A stretch of 64,000 nt of DNA from Phenylobacterium sp. J426. Its GTDB lineage: Bacteria > Pseudomonadota > Alphaproteobacteria > Caulobacterales > Caulobacteraceae. Shown one piece after another: positions 37,401 through 48,679 of the stretch. Both the position numbers and the translations under genes were made by a program. The stretch lies in assembly GCF_024699945.1 (NCBI RefSeq), contig NZ_JAJOMY010000001.1:1302001-1366000 (forward strand). The letters are read 5' to 3'. Position 1 is the stretch's first letter; each line of letters begins with the position of its first letter. Below the pieces are notes generated by a model that saw only the letters and a list, made by a program, of their open reading frames with translations, had not been told where the DNA came from and ran no database searches.

Positions 37401-37606
37401 AAGTCGACCGCCAGTCCCTTCCGCTCCCAGTCTCCGAAGCGCGTAGGCTCCGGACCGGCCGGGCCGCCGTCTTCCGGCGCCGTCGGAGCAAGCTGCCCCT
37501 CGGCTTCCTTGCGGCGGGCTTCGGCCTCGGCGAGCGCCCGCTGGGCGGCGGCTGTCAGAACCTTGCCGGGTGCGGCGTTCGCGGGGATGTCGTCCATGCC
37601 GGCCAT
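37397..37606 (-). CDS. SDHAF4/DUF1674 succinate dehydrogenase assembly factor
   Basis: The 69-residue protein ends GPEPTRFGDWERKGLAVDF, the strongly conserved C-terminal motif of DUF1674 (SDHAF4, SdhE-independent factor that binds flavinylated SdhA in mitochondria). The N-terminal half is Ala/Glu-rich and poorly conserved, as usual. The sdh genes are not in this window. It converges with pyrF. Confidence 0.88.
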   Translation of the reverse strand: MAGMDDIPANAAPGKVLTAAAQRALAEAEARRKEAEGQLAPTAPEDGGPAGPEPTRFGDWERKGLAVDF

Positions 37607-37696
37607 TTAGGCTCGCAGGACCGCGGAATCCATGCTTGCCTCGCTCGCGGAACGCGGGTTTATCGCGCGCCCACTCAAGCTTCGGGGGAAGCCACA

Positions 37697-38084
37697 ATGT
37701 CTCGACTGACCACGGCGTTCTTCGCCGCCGCCGTCCTCTACGCGCTCGCCGGCATGGCGCTCGGCAGCTACATGGGCGCGACCCAGGACTTCGCCATGCG
37801 GCCTCTGCACGCCCACATCAATCTGCTGGGGTGGGCGGGTCTCGCGCTCATGGGAGCCTTCTACGGCGTCGCCGGGGCGCATGCGCCGCAGAAGCTGGGC
37901 TGGATCGTCTTCGCCGTCGCCAATCTCGCCAACCTGCTGATGCTGCCGATGGTCTACCTGATCACCCAGGGCAAGCCGCCGGTCGCGCCCGTGCTGATGG
38001 CCGGGGGAAATGCTGGCCTTGCTGTCGATCGTCCTCCTGGGGGTCTGCGTGCTGATGGCCGGCCGCCGGCCTGCCGCGGCCTGA
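37697..38084 (+). CDS. Small membrane protein with HAHIN motif (frame broken by one base)
   Basis: The product is 128 residues after correction, with four hydrophobic segments. The second contains RPLHAHINLLGWAGLALMGAFYGV, reminiscent of heme-copper oxidase subunit I helices where His residues bind heme, though the rest of a respiratory subunit is absent. One extra G in the run 38003-38007 breaks the frame. Removing it gives AGEMLALLSIVLLGVCVLMAG and a stop at 38082. Family members are annotated as hypothetical or cytochrome-oxidase-like. Function is unproven. Confidence 0.75.
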
Positions 38085-38103
38085 CGCCCGGCTGAAGAAG
38101 TCC

Positions 38104-39438
38104 TTGCGCCGGCCGCCCGTTGCAGGCAGGCCGGCGCCCGTGACCTCGACCGACGCCCCGACCGGACCCGAACACGCCGCGGGCCAGCCCGCGCGCGCCG
38201 CCGCCCTCGACCTGCTGGACGCCGCCCTGTCGCGCCGCGCCGGGCTCGAGGAGGGCCTGACCCATCCGGCCCTCGCCCGCCTGGAGCCCCGCGACCGCGC
38301 GTTCGCCCGGGCGCTGGCCATGGCGACGCTGCGCCACCTCGGCCCCATCGACGCCGCCCTGCAGGCCCGGCTCAAGAAGCCGCCGCCGGACCGCATCGTC
38401 CAGGTGCTCCGCCTGGGCGCCGCCCAGCTGCTGGTGCTGAAGACCCCCGCGCACGCCGCCGTCTCGGCGACCGTCGAGCTCGCCGCCCGGCAGAAGGGCG
38501 GCCAACCGTTCAAGGGCCTGGTCAACGCTGTGCTGCGCGGCCTGACGCGCGAGCCGCCGACGTTGGACGATCCGGAGCTGCTGGCGCCCCAGTGGCTTGC
38601 CGCCCGCTGGCGCTCGGCGTTCGGCGCCGATGCGGCCCGCGAGATGGCGGCCCTCGTCGCGGCTGAGCCGGCCACCGACATCACCCCGCAGGGCGATGTC
38701 GACGACCTTGTGGGCGAGCTGGAGGCCCAGGTCCTGCCGGGCGGTACGCTGCGCGCCGGCCTGAAGGGCGAGGTCTCCGCCTGGCCCGGGTTTTCCGACG
38801 GCCGCTGGTGGGTCCAGGACGCTTCGGCCGCGATCCCCGCACGCCTGCTCGATGTCAAGGCCGGCGAGACCGCCCTCGACCTCTGCGCCGCCCCTGGCGG
38901 CAAGACGCTGCAGCTGGCCGCCGCCGGCGGCCGCGTCACCGCCGTCGACAAGTCCGCCGGCCGCCTCAAGCGGGTGACGGAGAACCTCGCGCGCACCGGT
39001 CTGGGCGCCGAGGTGGTCACCGCCGATGCGGCGGAGTGGAACGACCGCCGCCGCTTCGACGCCGTCCTGCTGGACGCGCCGTGCTCGGCCACCGGCACCT
39101 ACCGCCGCCATCCCGATGTCCTGTGGGTGGCGAGCCCGGCCGACATACCCAAGCTGGCGGCCCTGCAGTCGCGCCTGCTCGACGCCGCCGGCCGCCGGGT
39201 GAAGCCGGGCGGTCGCCTCGTCTACTGCGTCTGCTCGCTGGAGCCGGAAGAAGGCGAGGCCCAGGTGGCCGCCTTCCTGAAGCGCTCGCCCGAGTTCACG
39301 CTGGATGCGGTCGCCCCCGGCGAAGGCGGCGCCCCCGAGGCCAGCCGCCTCGACAACGGAACGCTTCGCATCCTCCCTCACCACCGTGACGGCGGAACCG
39401 ACGGCTTCTTCATCGCCCGCCTGCGCCGCAGCGACTGA
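38104..39438 (+). CDS. rsmB: RsmB/NOP-family RNA (cytosine-5) methyltransferase
   Basis: The 444-residue protein has an N-terminal NusB-like helical domain and a C-terminal SAM-dependent domain. SAM motif I is DLCAAPGGKT near residue 260. DAPCSATGTYRRHPDV carries the first conserved Cys and YCVCSLEPEEGE the catalytic Cys. Together these indicate RsmB-type m5C methylation of 16S rRNA (C967 in E. coli). The reading frame opens with TTG 38104; GTG 38140 is an equally plausible start. rpe follows on the same strand after about 70 bases. Confidence 0.92.
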   Translation: MRRPPVAGRPAPVTSTDAPTGPEHAAGQPARAAALDLLDAALSRRAGLEEGLTHPALARLEPRDRAFARALAMATLRHLGPIDAALQARLKKPPPDRIVQVLRLGAAQLLVLKTPAHAAVSATVELAARQKGGQPFKGLVNAVLRGLTREPPTLDDPELLAPQWLAARWRSAFGADAAREMAALVAAEPATDITPQGDVDDLVGELEAQVLPGGTLRAGLKGEVSAWPGFSDGRWWVQDASAAIPARLLDVKAGETALDLCAAPGGKTLQLAAAGGRVTAVDKSAGRLKRVTENLARTGLGAEVVTADAAEWNDRRRFDAVLLDAPCSATGTYRRHPDVLWVASPADIPKLAALQSRLLDAAGRRVKPGGRLVYCVCSLEPEEGEAQVAAFLKRSPEFTLDAVAPGEGGAPEASRLDNGTLRILPHHRDGGTDGFFIARLRRSD

Positions 39439-39509
39439 CGTCCGCCATCGCCGCCGCGATGGGGAGGTAGCTCTGGCCTCTTCGGCCGCATCAGATTAAG
39501 GCGGGGCGC

Positions 39510-40169
39510 ATGGCGGCGGGCACGATCATCGCACCTTCCATCCTGGCTTCGGACTTCTCGAAGCTGGGCGAGGAGGTTCGCGCGATCGAGGCGGCGGGCT
39601 GCGACTGGGTGCACGTCGACGTGATGGACGGCCACTTCGTGCCGAACATCACGATCGGGCCCGACGTGGTGAAGGCCCTGCGCCCGCATTCCAAGCTGCC
39701 GTTCGACGTCCACCTGATGATCTCGCCGGTGGACAGCTACCTCGAGGCCTTCCGAGCCGCCGGCGCCGACATCATCAGCGTCCATCCCGAGGCCGGTCCG
39801 CACCTGCACCGGACCCTGCGGCGCATCCGCGAGCTCGGCGCCAAGGCGGGGGTGGTCTTCAATCCCTCGACCGATCCGGCGGTGATCCAGTGGATCCTGG
39901 AGGACGTCGACCTGGTGCTGGTCATGTCGGTCAACCCCGGCTTCGGCGGCCAGAGCTTCATCTCCTCCCAGCTCCGCAAGGTCGAGGCCCTGCGCCGGAT
40001 GATCGACGCGGCGGGCGCCGATATCATTCTCGAGGTCGACGGCGGCGTGACGCCCGAGACCGCGCCCCAGTGCCTCTCCGCGGGCGCCACGGCGCTGGTG
40101 GCGGGCTCGGCCGTGTTCCGCGGCGGGCCCGAACGCTACGCCGCCAACATCGCAGCACTCCGGGGCTGA
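39510..40169 (+). CDS. rpe: Rpe, ribulose-phosphate 3-epimerase
   Basis: The 219-residue TIM barrel interconverts ribulose-5-phosphate and xylulose-5-phosphate. Metal and catalytic residues are present: [22 protein letters not shown], and DGGVTPET with the catalytic Asp. GSAVFRG binds phosphate. Start is ATG 39510. The heparinase-like gene begins 7 bases after its stop. Confidence 0.97.
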   Translation: MAAGTIIAPSILASDFSKLGEEVRAIEAAGCDWVHVDVMDGHFVPNITIGPDVVKALRPHSKLPFDVHLMISPVDSYLEAFRAAGADIISVHPEAGPHLHRTLRRIRELGAKAGVVFNPSTDPAVIQWILEDVDLVLVMSVNPGFGGQSFISSQLRKVEALRRMIDAAGADIILEVDGGVTPETAPQCLSAGATALVAGSAVFRGGPERYAANIAALRG

Positions 40170-40176
40170 TCCCCGC

Positions 40177-41896
40177 ATGGACGCCCTGACCCGACTGCCC
40201 GGCGCGCTCACGCTCCTGGCCGCCGGTGTCTGGACCGGGCGGCGCCTGGCCGAGGAATGGCAGGCGTCCCCCGTCTATCGCTGGGCCACGCCCAGGCCGG
40301 AGGGTCTCGGCGTCCAGCCCCGCGACCTGCGCCCCGCAGACCCGGCCGCCGGCAAGCGCATCCTGGCCGGCGCCTTCGTCCTCGCCGGCGCGACGCTCGC
40401 TGTCGGGCCGCGCGCCGATCCCTGGGACCGGCCCAGCCCCGACCGCCGTTTCGCCGTCCAGCTGCATCGCTTCGCCTGGCTGCGCGATCTGTTGGCCACT
40501 GGCGGCGAAGGCGTCACCGAGGGGTTGCGCCTGACCCTGGACTGGCTGCGGGTGTTCGGGGCCTGGAACAGCTTCGCCTGGGGACCGGAGACGCTGGAGC
40601 GCCGGGTGTTCAACCTCGCCTGTGCGGCGCGGACCCTCTGCGCCGGCGCTTCCGACGCCGAGACGGCCCGCATCGCCGCCAGCCTCGCCCGGCAGGTCCG
40701 CACCTTGCTGGATCAGGGCGGCGGGCAAGGTCGCGCCGCCGAACGCGCCTGCGCCGCCGCCGTGGGCGCCGCGGCGCTGTCGGGCCGCGCAGCCGAGAGC
40801 CTGCTCGCGACGGCGCTCGCCCGGCTCGAGAGGGCGCTCGACGCCGCGCTGCCGCCGGAAGGCGGACACGCCAGCCGTAGTCCACAGCAGGCGCTGGAGC
40901 TGCTGTTCGACCTGCTGACCCTCGACGAGGCCCTGACCCAGATGGGCCGCGCTGCGCCCGAAGCGGTTTCGCGCGCGCTCGACCGACTTGCGGGCGCTGT
41001 GCGGTTCTTCACGCTCGCGGATGGACGCCTCGCCGCCTTCCAAGGGGGCGAGGCGCTCGCGGCGCCCTATGTCGCCGCCACCGGCGCGGGCGAGGCGCCC
41101 GACGGGCGGGCGGCGCCGTCCGCCTGCAACGGCTACCACCGCCTGGAGGGTCGCGCGCTCCAGCTGATCATCGACACCGCGTCACCGGCGGAGGGCCCAT
41201 GGAGCGCGGCGGCCTGCGGGCAGCCCCTGGCGTTCGAAGCGGTGGCCGGGGGCCGGAGGCTGATCGTGGGGGGCCGGCTGGTCGCCCGATGGCCCTGGTC
41301 CGCAGGCGCTTCGGGTCGCTGACGCCGCCTCCACCACCTCGCTGGGGGACCAGGCCTGCGGCGGACCGCTGCGCGGTTTCTCCGCCCGCGTGCTGGGCCC
41401 GCGGCTGGTCGGCGGCTGCGGCTTGGTCGAGACCCAGCGGCGCGAGGCGCCCGGCGCGGTCTGGCTCGAGACCGCCCACGACGGCTGGGCGCGGACGTTC
41501 GGCCTGCGCCACGAGCGGCGTCTGTACCTCGACGAGGCCAAGGACGAGGTGCGCGGCGAGGACCGGCTGACCGCGCTGAACGCCGCCAAGGGCCAGGACC
41601 GCCGCTTCATCCCCTTCACCGTGCGCTTCCACCTGCATCCCGAGGTCAGCGCGCTGATCGCCCGCGACCGCAAGAGCGTGTTGCTCAAGCCCGAAGGGGA
41701 TGAGGCCGGCTGGTGGCTGCGCAACGACGCCCTGGACGTGGCGTTGGAGCCTTCCTTCTACTGCCAGGACGGCGAGCTGCGGCGCTCCCAGCAGATCGTC
41801 CTGCGCGGCCAGGCCCGCGCCGACGCGGGCGCCCGGGTGCGATGGAAGCTCTCATCAGCGGCGGCCCAGGTTGACCCCGGCAAGGCGCAGGCCTAA
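40177..41896 (+). CDS. Heparinase II/III-family protein (frame broken by one base)
   Basis: The product is 572 residues after correction. The N-terminal half is an all-alpha toroid (WLRDLLATGGEGVTEGLRLTLDWLRVFGAWN), and the C-terminal half is the beta-sandwich heparinase II/III domain (RLYLDEAKDEVRGEDRLT, FIPFTVRFHLHPEV). The alphaproteobacterial family acts on polysaccharide, but substrate and catalytic residues cannot be assigned. The run of six G at 41268-41273 needs one fewer to join LIVGAGWSPDGP to ALRVADAASTTSLGD. It lies between rpe and purH on the same strand. Confidence 0.88.
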
Positions 41897-41904
41897 TCGG
41901 CAGC

Positions 41905-41984
41905 GCATCGACGCGTGACTGGCGAATGAGGTGGGAAACCACCGGGAAGCGCGTCCGACCATAGACTCGCCGCTCGCCTGGGCT
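41905..41984 (+). promoter_or_regulatory. ZTP (pfl) riboswitch upstream of purH
   Basis: The conserved ZTP aptamer is easy to read. GACGCG (41910) pairs with CGCGTC (41950) as P1. GTGACTGGCG follows P1. GGTGG-GAAA-CCACC forms P2 (41930-41943), then CGGGAAGCG. The 3' part CGCTCGCCTGGGC ends at 41983. This RNA binds ZTP/ZMP, the AICAR nucleotide that PurH itself consumes. The ribosome site GCCAGGAG before the GTG can pair with CCTGG of the aptamer's 3' strand, which suggests ZMP binding turns translation on. Confidence 0.93.
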
Positions 41985-42013
41985 CTTCCTTCCATCGAAG
42001 CCAGGAGTCCGCC

Positions 42014-43603
42014 GTGCCCGCCGCCCCCGATTTCCCGCCCGCGCCCGACCGCGTCCCCGTCCGCCGCGCCCTGCTGTCCGTGTCGGACAAGGCCGGCCTT
42101 GTCGACTTCGCCAAGGCGCTCTCCGCCAAGGGCGTGGAGCTGGTCTCCACCGGCGGCACCCGCAAGGCCATCTCCGACGCGGGCCTCCCGGTGAAGGACA
42201 TCTCCGAGCTGACCGGCTTTCCCGAGATGATGGATGGCCGGGTCAAGACCTTGCACCCTGTCGTCCACGGCGGCCTGCTGGGCGTGCGCGACGCCGCCGA
42301 CCACAAGGCGGCGATGGACGAGCACGGCATCGGCGCCATCGATCTCGTCTATGTGAATCTCTACCCCTTCGAGGCGACGGTCGCGGCCGGGGCGGACTAC
42401 GAGACGGCGGTCGAGAACATCGACATCGGCGGTCCGGCGATGATCCGCTCGGCGGCCAAGAACCACGGCTACGTGGCGGTCTGCACCCAGCCCTCCGACA
42501 TGGAGGAGGTGATCGCCGAGGTCTCGGCCGACGGGACCACCTCGCTCGACCTGCGCAAGCGCCTGGCCGCACGCGCCTACGCCCGGACGGCGGCCTATGA
42601 TGCGGCCATCTCGGCCTGGTTCGCCGCCGAGCTTGGCGACGCCGCGCCCGCCCGGAAGTCGATCTCCGGCGAACTCGTCCAGACCATGCGCTATGGCGAG
42701 AACCCGCACCAGGCGGCGGCCTTCTACCGCTTCCCGAACCCGCGGACGGGTGTCGCGACGGCCCGGCAGCTGCAGGGCAAGGAGCTCAGCTACAACAACA
42801 TCAACGACACCGACGCGGCGTTCGAGCTGATCGCCGAGTTCGCTGACGCCGGGCCCGCCTGCGCCATCATCAAGCACGCCAATCCCTGCGGCGTGGCGAC
42901 CGGCAGGAGCTTGGCGGAGGCCTACGAACGGGCCTTGGCCTGCGACCCCACCTCGGCCTTCGGCGGCATCGTCGCCCTGAACAGCCGCCTCGACGCCGCC
43001 ACCGCCGCCAAGGTTCTGGAGATCTTCACGGAGGTGGTGATCGCGCCCGGCGCCGACGACGACGCGGTCGAGCTGTTCCGCAAGAAGAAGAACGTCCGCC
43101 TGCTGGTCACCGACGGCCTGCCCGACCCGGCCGCGGCTGGTGAGACGTTCAAGTCGGTGTCCGGGGGCTTCCTGCTTCAGGACCGCGACACCGCCCGCCT
43201 GACGCCCGCCGACCTGAAGGTGGTGACGAAGCGCAGCCCTACCGAGGCCGAGATCCGCGACATGCTCTTCGCCTTCACGGTCGCCAAGCACGTGAAGTCG
43301 AACGCCATCGTCTACGCCCGCGAAGGCCAGACGCTGGGCGTCGGCGCCGGCCAGATGAACCGCAAGGATTCAGCTCGCATCGCCGCCCTTCGCGCCGCCG
43401 ACTTCGGTCTCGACCTGACCGGCTCGGCCTGCGCGTCCGAGGCCTTCTTCCCGTTCCCCGACGGTCTCATCCAGGCGGCCGATGCGGGCTGCACGGCGGT
43501 GATCCAGCCGGGCGGGTCGATCGGCGACGACAAGGTGATCGCCGCCGCCGATGACCGCGGCCTCGCCATGGTGTTCACCGGCGTCCGCGTGTTCCGCCAC
43601 TAG
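42014..43603 (+). CDS. purH: PurH, bifunctional AICAR transformylase/IMP cyclohydrolase
   Basis: The 529-residue enzyme performs the last two steps of IMP synthesis. The N-terminal MGS-like cyclohydrolase domain carries [14 protein letters not shown] and STGGTRKAI. The transformylase domain has the [10 protein letters not shown] motif and KHANPCGVA with the catalytic Lys-His. Start is GTG 42014 with AGGAG 7 bases upstream, directly after a ZTP riboswitch that senses its own substrate class. Confidence 0.98.
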   Translation: MPAAPDFPPAPDRVPVRRALLSVSDKAGLVDFAKALSAKGVELVSTGGTRKAISDAGLPVKDISELTGFPEMMDGRVKTLHPVVHGGLLGVRDAADHKAAMDEHGIGAIDLVYVNLYPFEATVAAGADYETAVENIDIGGPAMIRSAAKNHGYVAVCTQPSDMEEVIAEVSADGTTSLDLRKRLAARAYARTAAYDAAISAWFAAELGDAAPARKSISGELVQTMRYGENPHQAAAFYRFPNPRTGVATARQLQGKELSYNNINDTDAAFELIAEFADAGPACAIIKHANPCGVATGRSLAEAYERALACDPTSAFGGIVALNSRLDAATAAKVLEIFTEVVIAPGADDDAVELFRKKKNVRLLVTDGLPDPAAAGETFKSVSGGFLLQDRDTARLTPADLKVVTKRSPTEAEIRDMLFAFTVAKHVKSNAIVYAREGQTLGVGAGQMNRKDSARIAALRAADFGLDLTGSACASEAFFPFPDGLIQAADAGCTAVIQPGGSIGDDKVIAAADDRGLAMVFTGVRVFRH

Positions 43604-43634
43604 GCAGCGGGGCGGGGCGTCCTGCTCCGCCCTC

Positions 43635-46600
43635 CTACCCCCGCCGCTTGCGGCCGCTCGCCGCCTCGGCCGCCAGCTCGCGCAGGGCGGCGTTGGCGAT
43701 CGTCAGCTTGGCGAAGCTCCACGCCCCGCCAGCCGCCTCGATCTCGTCGATCGTCCGCGTCGCCGCCTGCACCTGCTCGCTCCGCAGGGCCGCCCAGGAG
43801 GCGACGGCGTCACGGGCGTGCCGCTCGTCCGCCCCGGCCTGCGCCGAGCCGGCGAACGTCATGACCGCCCGCGTCAGCTGCGCCTGCTCGGCGAGCAGGT
43901 CCTCGATCAGCCGGCGCAGCGCCGTCCGCTCGAACAGGTCGCCGGCCCGGAACTCGCCCGCCGCCGCCCGGAGGCGATCGAAGGCCATCACCTCGCCGGC
44001 AGCGTAGTAGAGGCGCGCCACGCTCGGCAGCGGCCAGCTGGACGCCTCGGCCAGGTCCACGAGGTCGGCGGCGGTGGTGAGCGGCGACAGCGCCGCCACC
44101 GTCCGGGCGATCTCCTCGGGCGCCCCGGCCTCGACGAGCTGAGCGGCCCTTCCGTCCACCGCCGCGCGCTCCACCGCCGGCAGGATGTCGGGCGTCAGCC
44201 GGTCCAGGCTCTTGAAGCCGGGTCCGTAGCGCTCGACCAGTTCGGCCACGGAGAGGTCCTCCCGCGTCGCCCGCCGGGCCAGCCAGAACGTCGCGCCGCG
44301 CAGCGAGGCGATCATCCGCCGGAAGAGGGCGAGCTGCGCCTGCGCGGGGATCTTCAGGTCCAGCGCCTGGACGGCGTCCCAGCGGGCCTCGAAGTCCAGC
44401 ACCACCTTGGCGGCCTCGTAGCCGGCCATCAGGGCGGCGACGTCGCAGCCGGCCGCCGACATCATGCGGAACGGGAAGCTCGGCCCGCAGCGGTTGACCA
44501 TGTCGTTGGCGACGACGGTGGCGATGATGTCCCGGCGCAGCCGATGGCGGCGGATCGGGTCCTTCCACTTGCGCAACGGCTTCGGGAAATAGCCCTCGAG
44601 CTGGGTCTCGAACCAGGGATCGTCGGGCGCCCGGCTGGCGACGATCTCCCGCTTCAGCTCCAGCTTGCCATAGGCCAGCAGAACCGCGAGCTCGGGCCGG
44701 GTCAGCCCGCGCCCCGCCTGCAGCCGCTCGGCGACGGCCAGGTTGTCCGGCAGACCCTCGACGGCGCGGTCGAGCCGGCCGCGGCTCTCCAGTTCGTTCA
44801 TGAACCGGGCGTGCGGCTCGAGCTCGCCCACCGTGTCCATCTCGAGCAGGCTGAGCGCCAGGGTCTGGTCGTAGTTGTGCGCCAGCACGTGGGCCGCCAC
44901 GTCGTCGATCATCGACTTCAGGAGCGTGTCACGACGCTTCCGCGTGAGGTCGCCGGTCCGCTCCAGCATCCCCGTGGTGATCTTGATGTTCACCTCGTGG
45001 TCCGAGCTGTCGACCCCCGCCGAGTTGTCGATGGCGTCGGTGTTCACCCGGCCGCCGTTCTGCGCGAACTCGATGCGCCCTGCCTGGGTCAGGCCAAGGT
45101 TGGCCCCTTCGCCCACCACCTTCACCCGCAGGTCGGCGCCGTTGACGCGGAGGGCGTCGTTGGCCTTGTCGCCGACCTCGGCGTTCGCTTCGGACCGGGC
45201 CTTCACATAGGTGCCGATGCCGCCCAGGTAGAGCAGCTCGGCCGGCGCCTTCAGGATCGCGTTGATCAGCTCGGCCGGGGAAAGCGTCTCGGCGGCGACG
45301 CCCAGCATGTCCCGCACCTCGGCGCTCAGCGGGATCTCCTTCAGGCTGCGGGCGAAGACGCCGCCGCCCTTGCTGATCTTCGTCCTGTCGTAGTCGTCCC
45401 ACGACGAGCGCGGCAGGGCGAACATCCGCTCCCGCTCGGCGTAGCTGGTCGCCGGATCGGGGTCCGGATCGAGGAAGATGTGCCGGTGGTCGAAGGCGGC
45501 CTGCAGGCGGATCTGACGGCTGAGCAGCATGCCGTTGCCGAACACGTCGCCCGACATGTCGCCGCAGCCCACCACCGTGAACGGTTCGGACTGGATGTCC
45601 TTGCCGAGCTCGCGGAAGTGCCGCTTCACCGCCTCCCAGGCGCCCCGGGCCGTGATGCCCATGACCTTGTGGTCGTAGCCCGCGGACCCGCCGGAGGCGA
45701 AGGCGTCCCCCAGCCAGAAGCCGTAGCTCTCGGCCACGCCGTTGGCGATGTCCGAGAAGGTCGCCGTGCCCTTGTCGGCCGCGACCACCAGATAGGGATC
45801 GTCCCCGTCGTGCGGGACCACACCCGCCGGGTGCTGCACCTTGCCCTCGGGCGTCAGGTTGTCGGTGACGTCCAGCAGGCCCGACAGGAAGATCTTGTAG
45901 GCGCGGATGGCCTCGGCGCGGACCACGTCCGGCGTTCCGCCCAGCGGCAGCTGTTTGGGATAGAAGCCGCCCTTGGAGCCGACGGGCACGATGACCGCGT
46001 TCTTCACCTGCTGCGCCTTCACCAGGCCCAGCACCTCGGTGCGGAAGTCGTCGCGGCGATCCGACCAGCGCAGGCCGCCGCGCGCCACCGGGCCGAAGCG
46101 CAGGTGCACGCCCTCGACCACGGTCGACCAGACGAAGATCTCCCGGTACGGCTTCGGCGCCGGCAGGTCCGCCAGCTCGCCGCTCGCCACCTTGAACGCG
46201 ATGTACGGCTTCGGCTGCCCGTCGGCGCCGGGCTGGTAGAAGTTGGTCCGCTGGATCGCCTGCACCAGCAGCGCGAGGCGGCGCAGCACACGGTCGTCGT
46301 CCAGGCTCTGGACGTCCTGCAGCGCCTCGACGATCTCGGCCATCACCGCATCGCCCTGCGCCTTGCGCTCGGCCACGCTGGCGTTGATCGCCGGATCGAA
46401 GCGGATGCGGAACAGGTCGAGGATCAGCCGCGCCACGCCCGGGTGGTTCGACAGCGCCTGCTCCTGCACCCGCTGGCTGGGATCCAGGCCCGACTGCTGG
46501 CGATAGCGGGCCAGCGCCCGGATCAGGGCCGCGTCGCGCCACGGCAGAGACAGCTCCAGCACCAGGCGGTTGAAGCCGTCGTTCTCGGTGCGGCCGGTCC

Positions 46601-48489
46601 AAACGGCGACCACGGCGGCCTCGAAGGCTTCCTTCACCTCCGCGAACACCAGGGGCGCCGCCGCGCGGATCCTCCATCTCGAAGTCGTGCACCCAGATCG
46701 GCGCGCGGCCTTCGCGGAGGATCGGGAAGCCGGCCTCGGCGATCGCCTTCAGGCCCATGCTCTCCAGGATGGGCAGCACGTCGGCCAGGTGCGCGGGCTC
46801 CCCGCAGCGGTAAAGCTTGAAGCGGAATTGCAGTGTCGAGTCCGCCGTGGTGCGGTAGGCGCGCACGCGGATCGGCTGGCCTTCCTCGAGGCCCTCGATC
46901 GCGGCCACGTCCAGCAGCGCCTCGGTCGCGTCGAAGCGGTCGCGATACCCGGCCGGGAAGGCCTCGCGATAGGCCGCGACGGTCTCGGCGACCTCCTCCG
47001 GGCTGCGGCCGCTGGCGCGGATCGCCGCCTCGAAACGGTCTTCCCAGGTGCGCGCGCCCTCGGCGATCCGCGCCTCGACCTGCCGCAGGTCGGGCCAGGT
47101 GTGGGCGCCGGGCGGGAAGCCCACGATGTAGTGCACGCGCGCCAGCGGCGTCTCCGAGAAGCTCGGATAGAAGGCCGAGATGCGCCCGCCGTAGGCCTCG
47201 GCGAGGATTTCGCCGGCCCGCTTGCGGATGTCCGAGTTGTACCGGTCCCGCGGCACGTACAGCAGCACCGAGGCGAAACGGTCGAACGGGTCGCGCCGCT
47301 CGAACACCCGCACCCGCGGGCGGTCGTAGAGGTGCAGGATGCCCTGGGCCAGCTCCAGCAGCTGGTCCTCGCTGGACTGGAAGAGCTCGTCGCGCGGATG
47401 GTTCTCGACGATGTTCTTCAGCCGCTTGGCGTTGTGGCTGCCCTTGGCGGCGCCGGCGCGTTCCAGCACGCGGGCCACCTTCTCGCGGATCAGCGGCACG
47501 GCCGAGGCCGGCTGGTCGTAGGCCTCGGCGGTGAACAGGCCGACGAAACGGACCTCGCCCACCGGGCGGCCGTCTGCGCCGTAGCGCTTCACCCCAACGT
47601 AATCCATGTAGCCGCGCCGGTGGACGAGGCTCTTCACGTTCGACTTGGCCACCGTCACCGGCGGGTCGACGGCGAGGCGGTCCTTCACCTGACCCATCAG
47701 GATCGCCGGTTCGTTGGCGCGGCGCAGCACGGTGCGCGCCGGGTCGCGCAGGACGCCCAGGCCATCCTTGGCCTGGTACAGCGGCTCCTCGGGGGCATAG
47801 TCGCCCGACTTCAGGCGCGGGTACTCGTAGACGCGGGCGCCCAGGAACACGAAGTGCTCGGCGTGCATCCAGGCCAGGAACGCCAGCTCCGCCTCGCTCG
47901 CACGTCCCGACGCCTCGAGCTCGGCCAGGGTCTTGCCCATCAGCTCGAGCATGTGCGGGAAGTCGTCGACGGCCGCGCGGACGTCCTTCAGCGTGGCCTC
48001 CACGCCCTTCAGCAGCATCTGCTCGCGATCCGCGCCGATCGGCTCCAGGATCACCTGGATCATGGACTCCCGCCGCGGTGTGCCCGTGTCGCCGCGCACG
48101 CCCGAGCGGTCGCGCTGGACGCTGACGATGGGATGGAACAGGGCGCGCACCGACAGGCCCTGGTCGGCGATCTCGCCCATGACGCTGTCCACGAGGAACG
48201 GCGCGTCGTCCTGCACGATCTCGAGCCGGTCGAGGCCGCCCGCCCGTTCGCCTTCGACCGGCGCGATGCGCATCTGGGGCCCGCGCCCGCGGCGCCGTTC
48301 GGCGAAGCGCCAGAAGCCGGCCAGGTTGCGGGCCAGTTCCGGTGCGGTGAGTTCCGGCAGCTCGTCGGCGGCGGCGTCGGCCGCGGCCTCCTGGGCGAAG
48401 GTCTTGGCCGGGCCTTTGGCGGGATCGTCGGCCAGCTCCGCGGCCAGCGCGCGAACCAGCGCGGTTCCGATCTTGGACTTGACGCTCAT
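43635..48489 (-). CDS. gdhZ: NAD-specific glutamate dehydrogenase, large type (frame broken by one base)
   Basis: The 1,617-residue enzyme converts glutamate to 2-oxoglutarate and ammonium. A long N-terminal regulatory region with ACT-like segments precedes the catalytic part, where VNLKP-like and PVGSKGGFYPKQLP motifs (substrate Lys) and the NAD-binding VVGCGDMSGDVFGNGML are visible. The frame breaks at four G (46652-46655, plus strand). One fewer gives PRGGALVFAEVKEAFEAA. In Caulobacter crescentus GdhZ also restrains FtsZ during cytokinesis. Whether this copy does so is inference. Start is ATG 48489. Confidence 0.95.
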
Positions 48490-48508
48490 CGGGCGGCTCC
48501 CGCGAGAA

Positions 48509-48536
48509 CGCCGCCGGAGGAGAGAGTCCGGCGGCG
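48509..48536 (-). other. 10-bp hairpin in the leader of the glutamate dehydrogenase gene
   Basis: CGCCGCCGGA and TCCGGCGGCG are perfectly complementary around an 8-base loop, ending 20 bases before the ATG. On the minus strand the stem is followed by TTCTCG only, so it is a poor terminator for the upstream AI-2E-family gene and may instead be a leader structure. Confidence 0.45.
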
Positions 48537-48679
48537 TGTGGTTCCGCCGTGGGGGGGCGACGGAACGCGGGGTGCTCGCTGCGCCCGCGGGGTTGGGGGG
48601 CGGACGCACCAGCCGGACGGAAACGCGGTCCGGCCAGCCTCAGATAGGAAGCGCAAGGTCAAGATTTAAGGCCCTGGTC

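Noticed and set aside
43551..46820. 1,089-codon plus-strand frame opposite gdhZ
   Set aside because: It is a GC-driven antisense shadow; the minus strand carries recognisable glutamate dehydrogenase motifs across the same bases.
44929..48609. Frame continuing through the gdhZ break as a single 1,226-codon ORF
   Set aside because: Its C-terminal 500 codons are a shadow of the true gdhZ frame (Arg/Gly/Pro-rich), and the true protein continues in the other frame.
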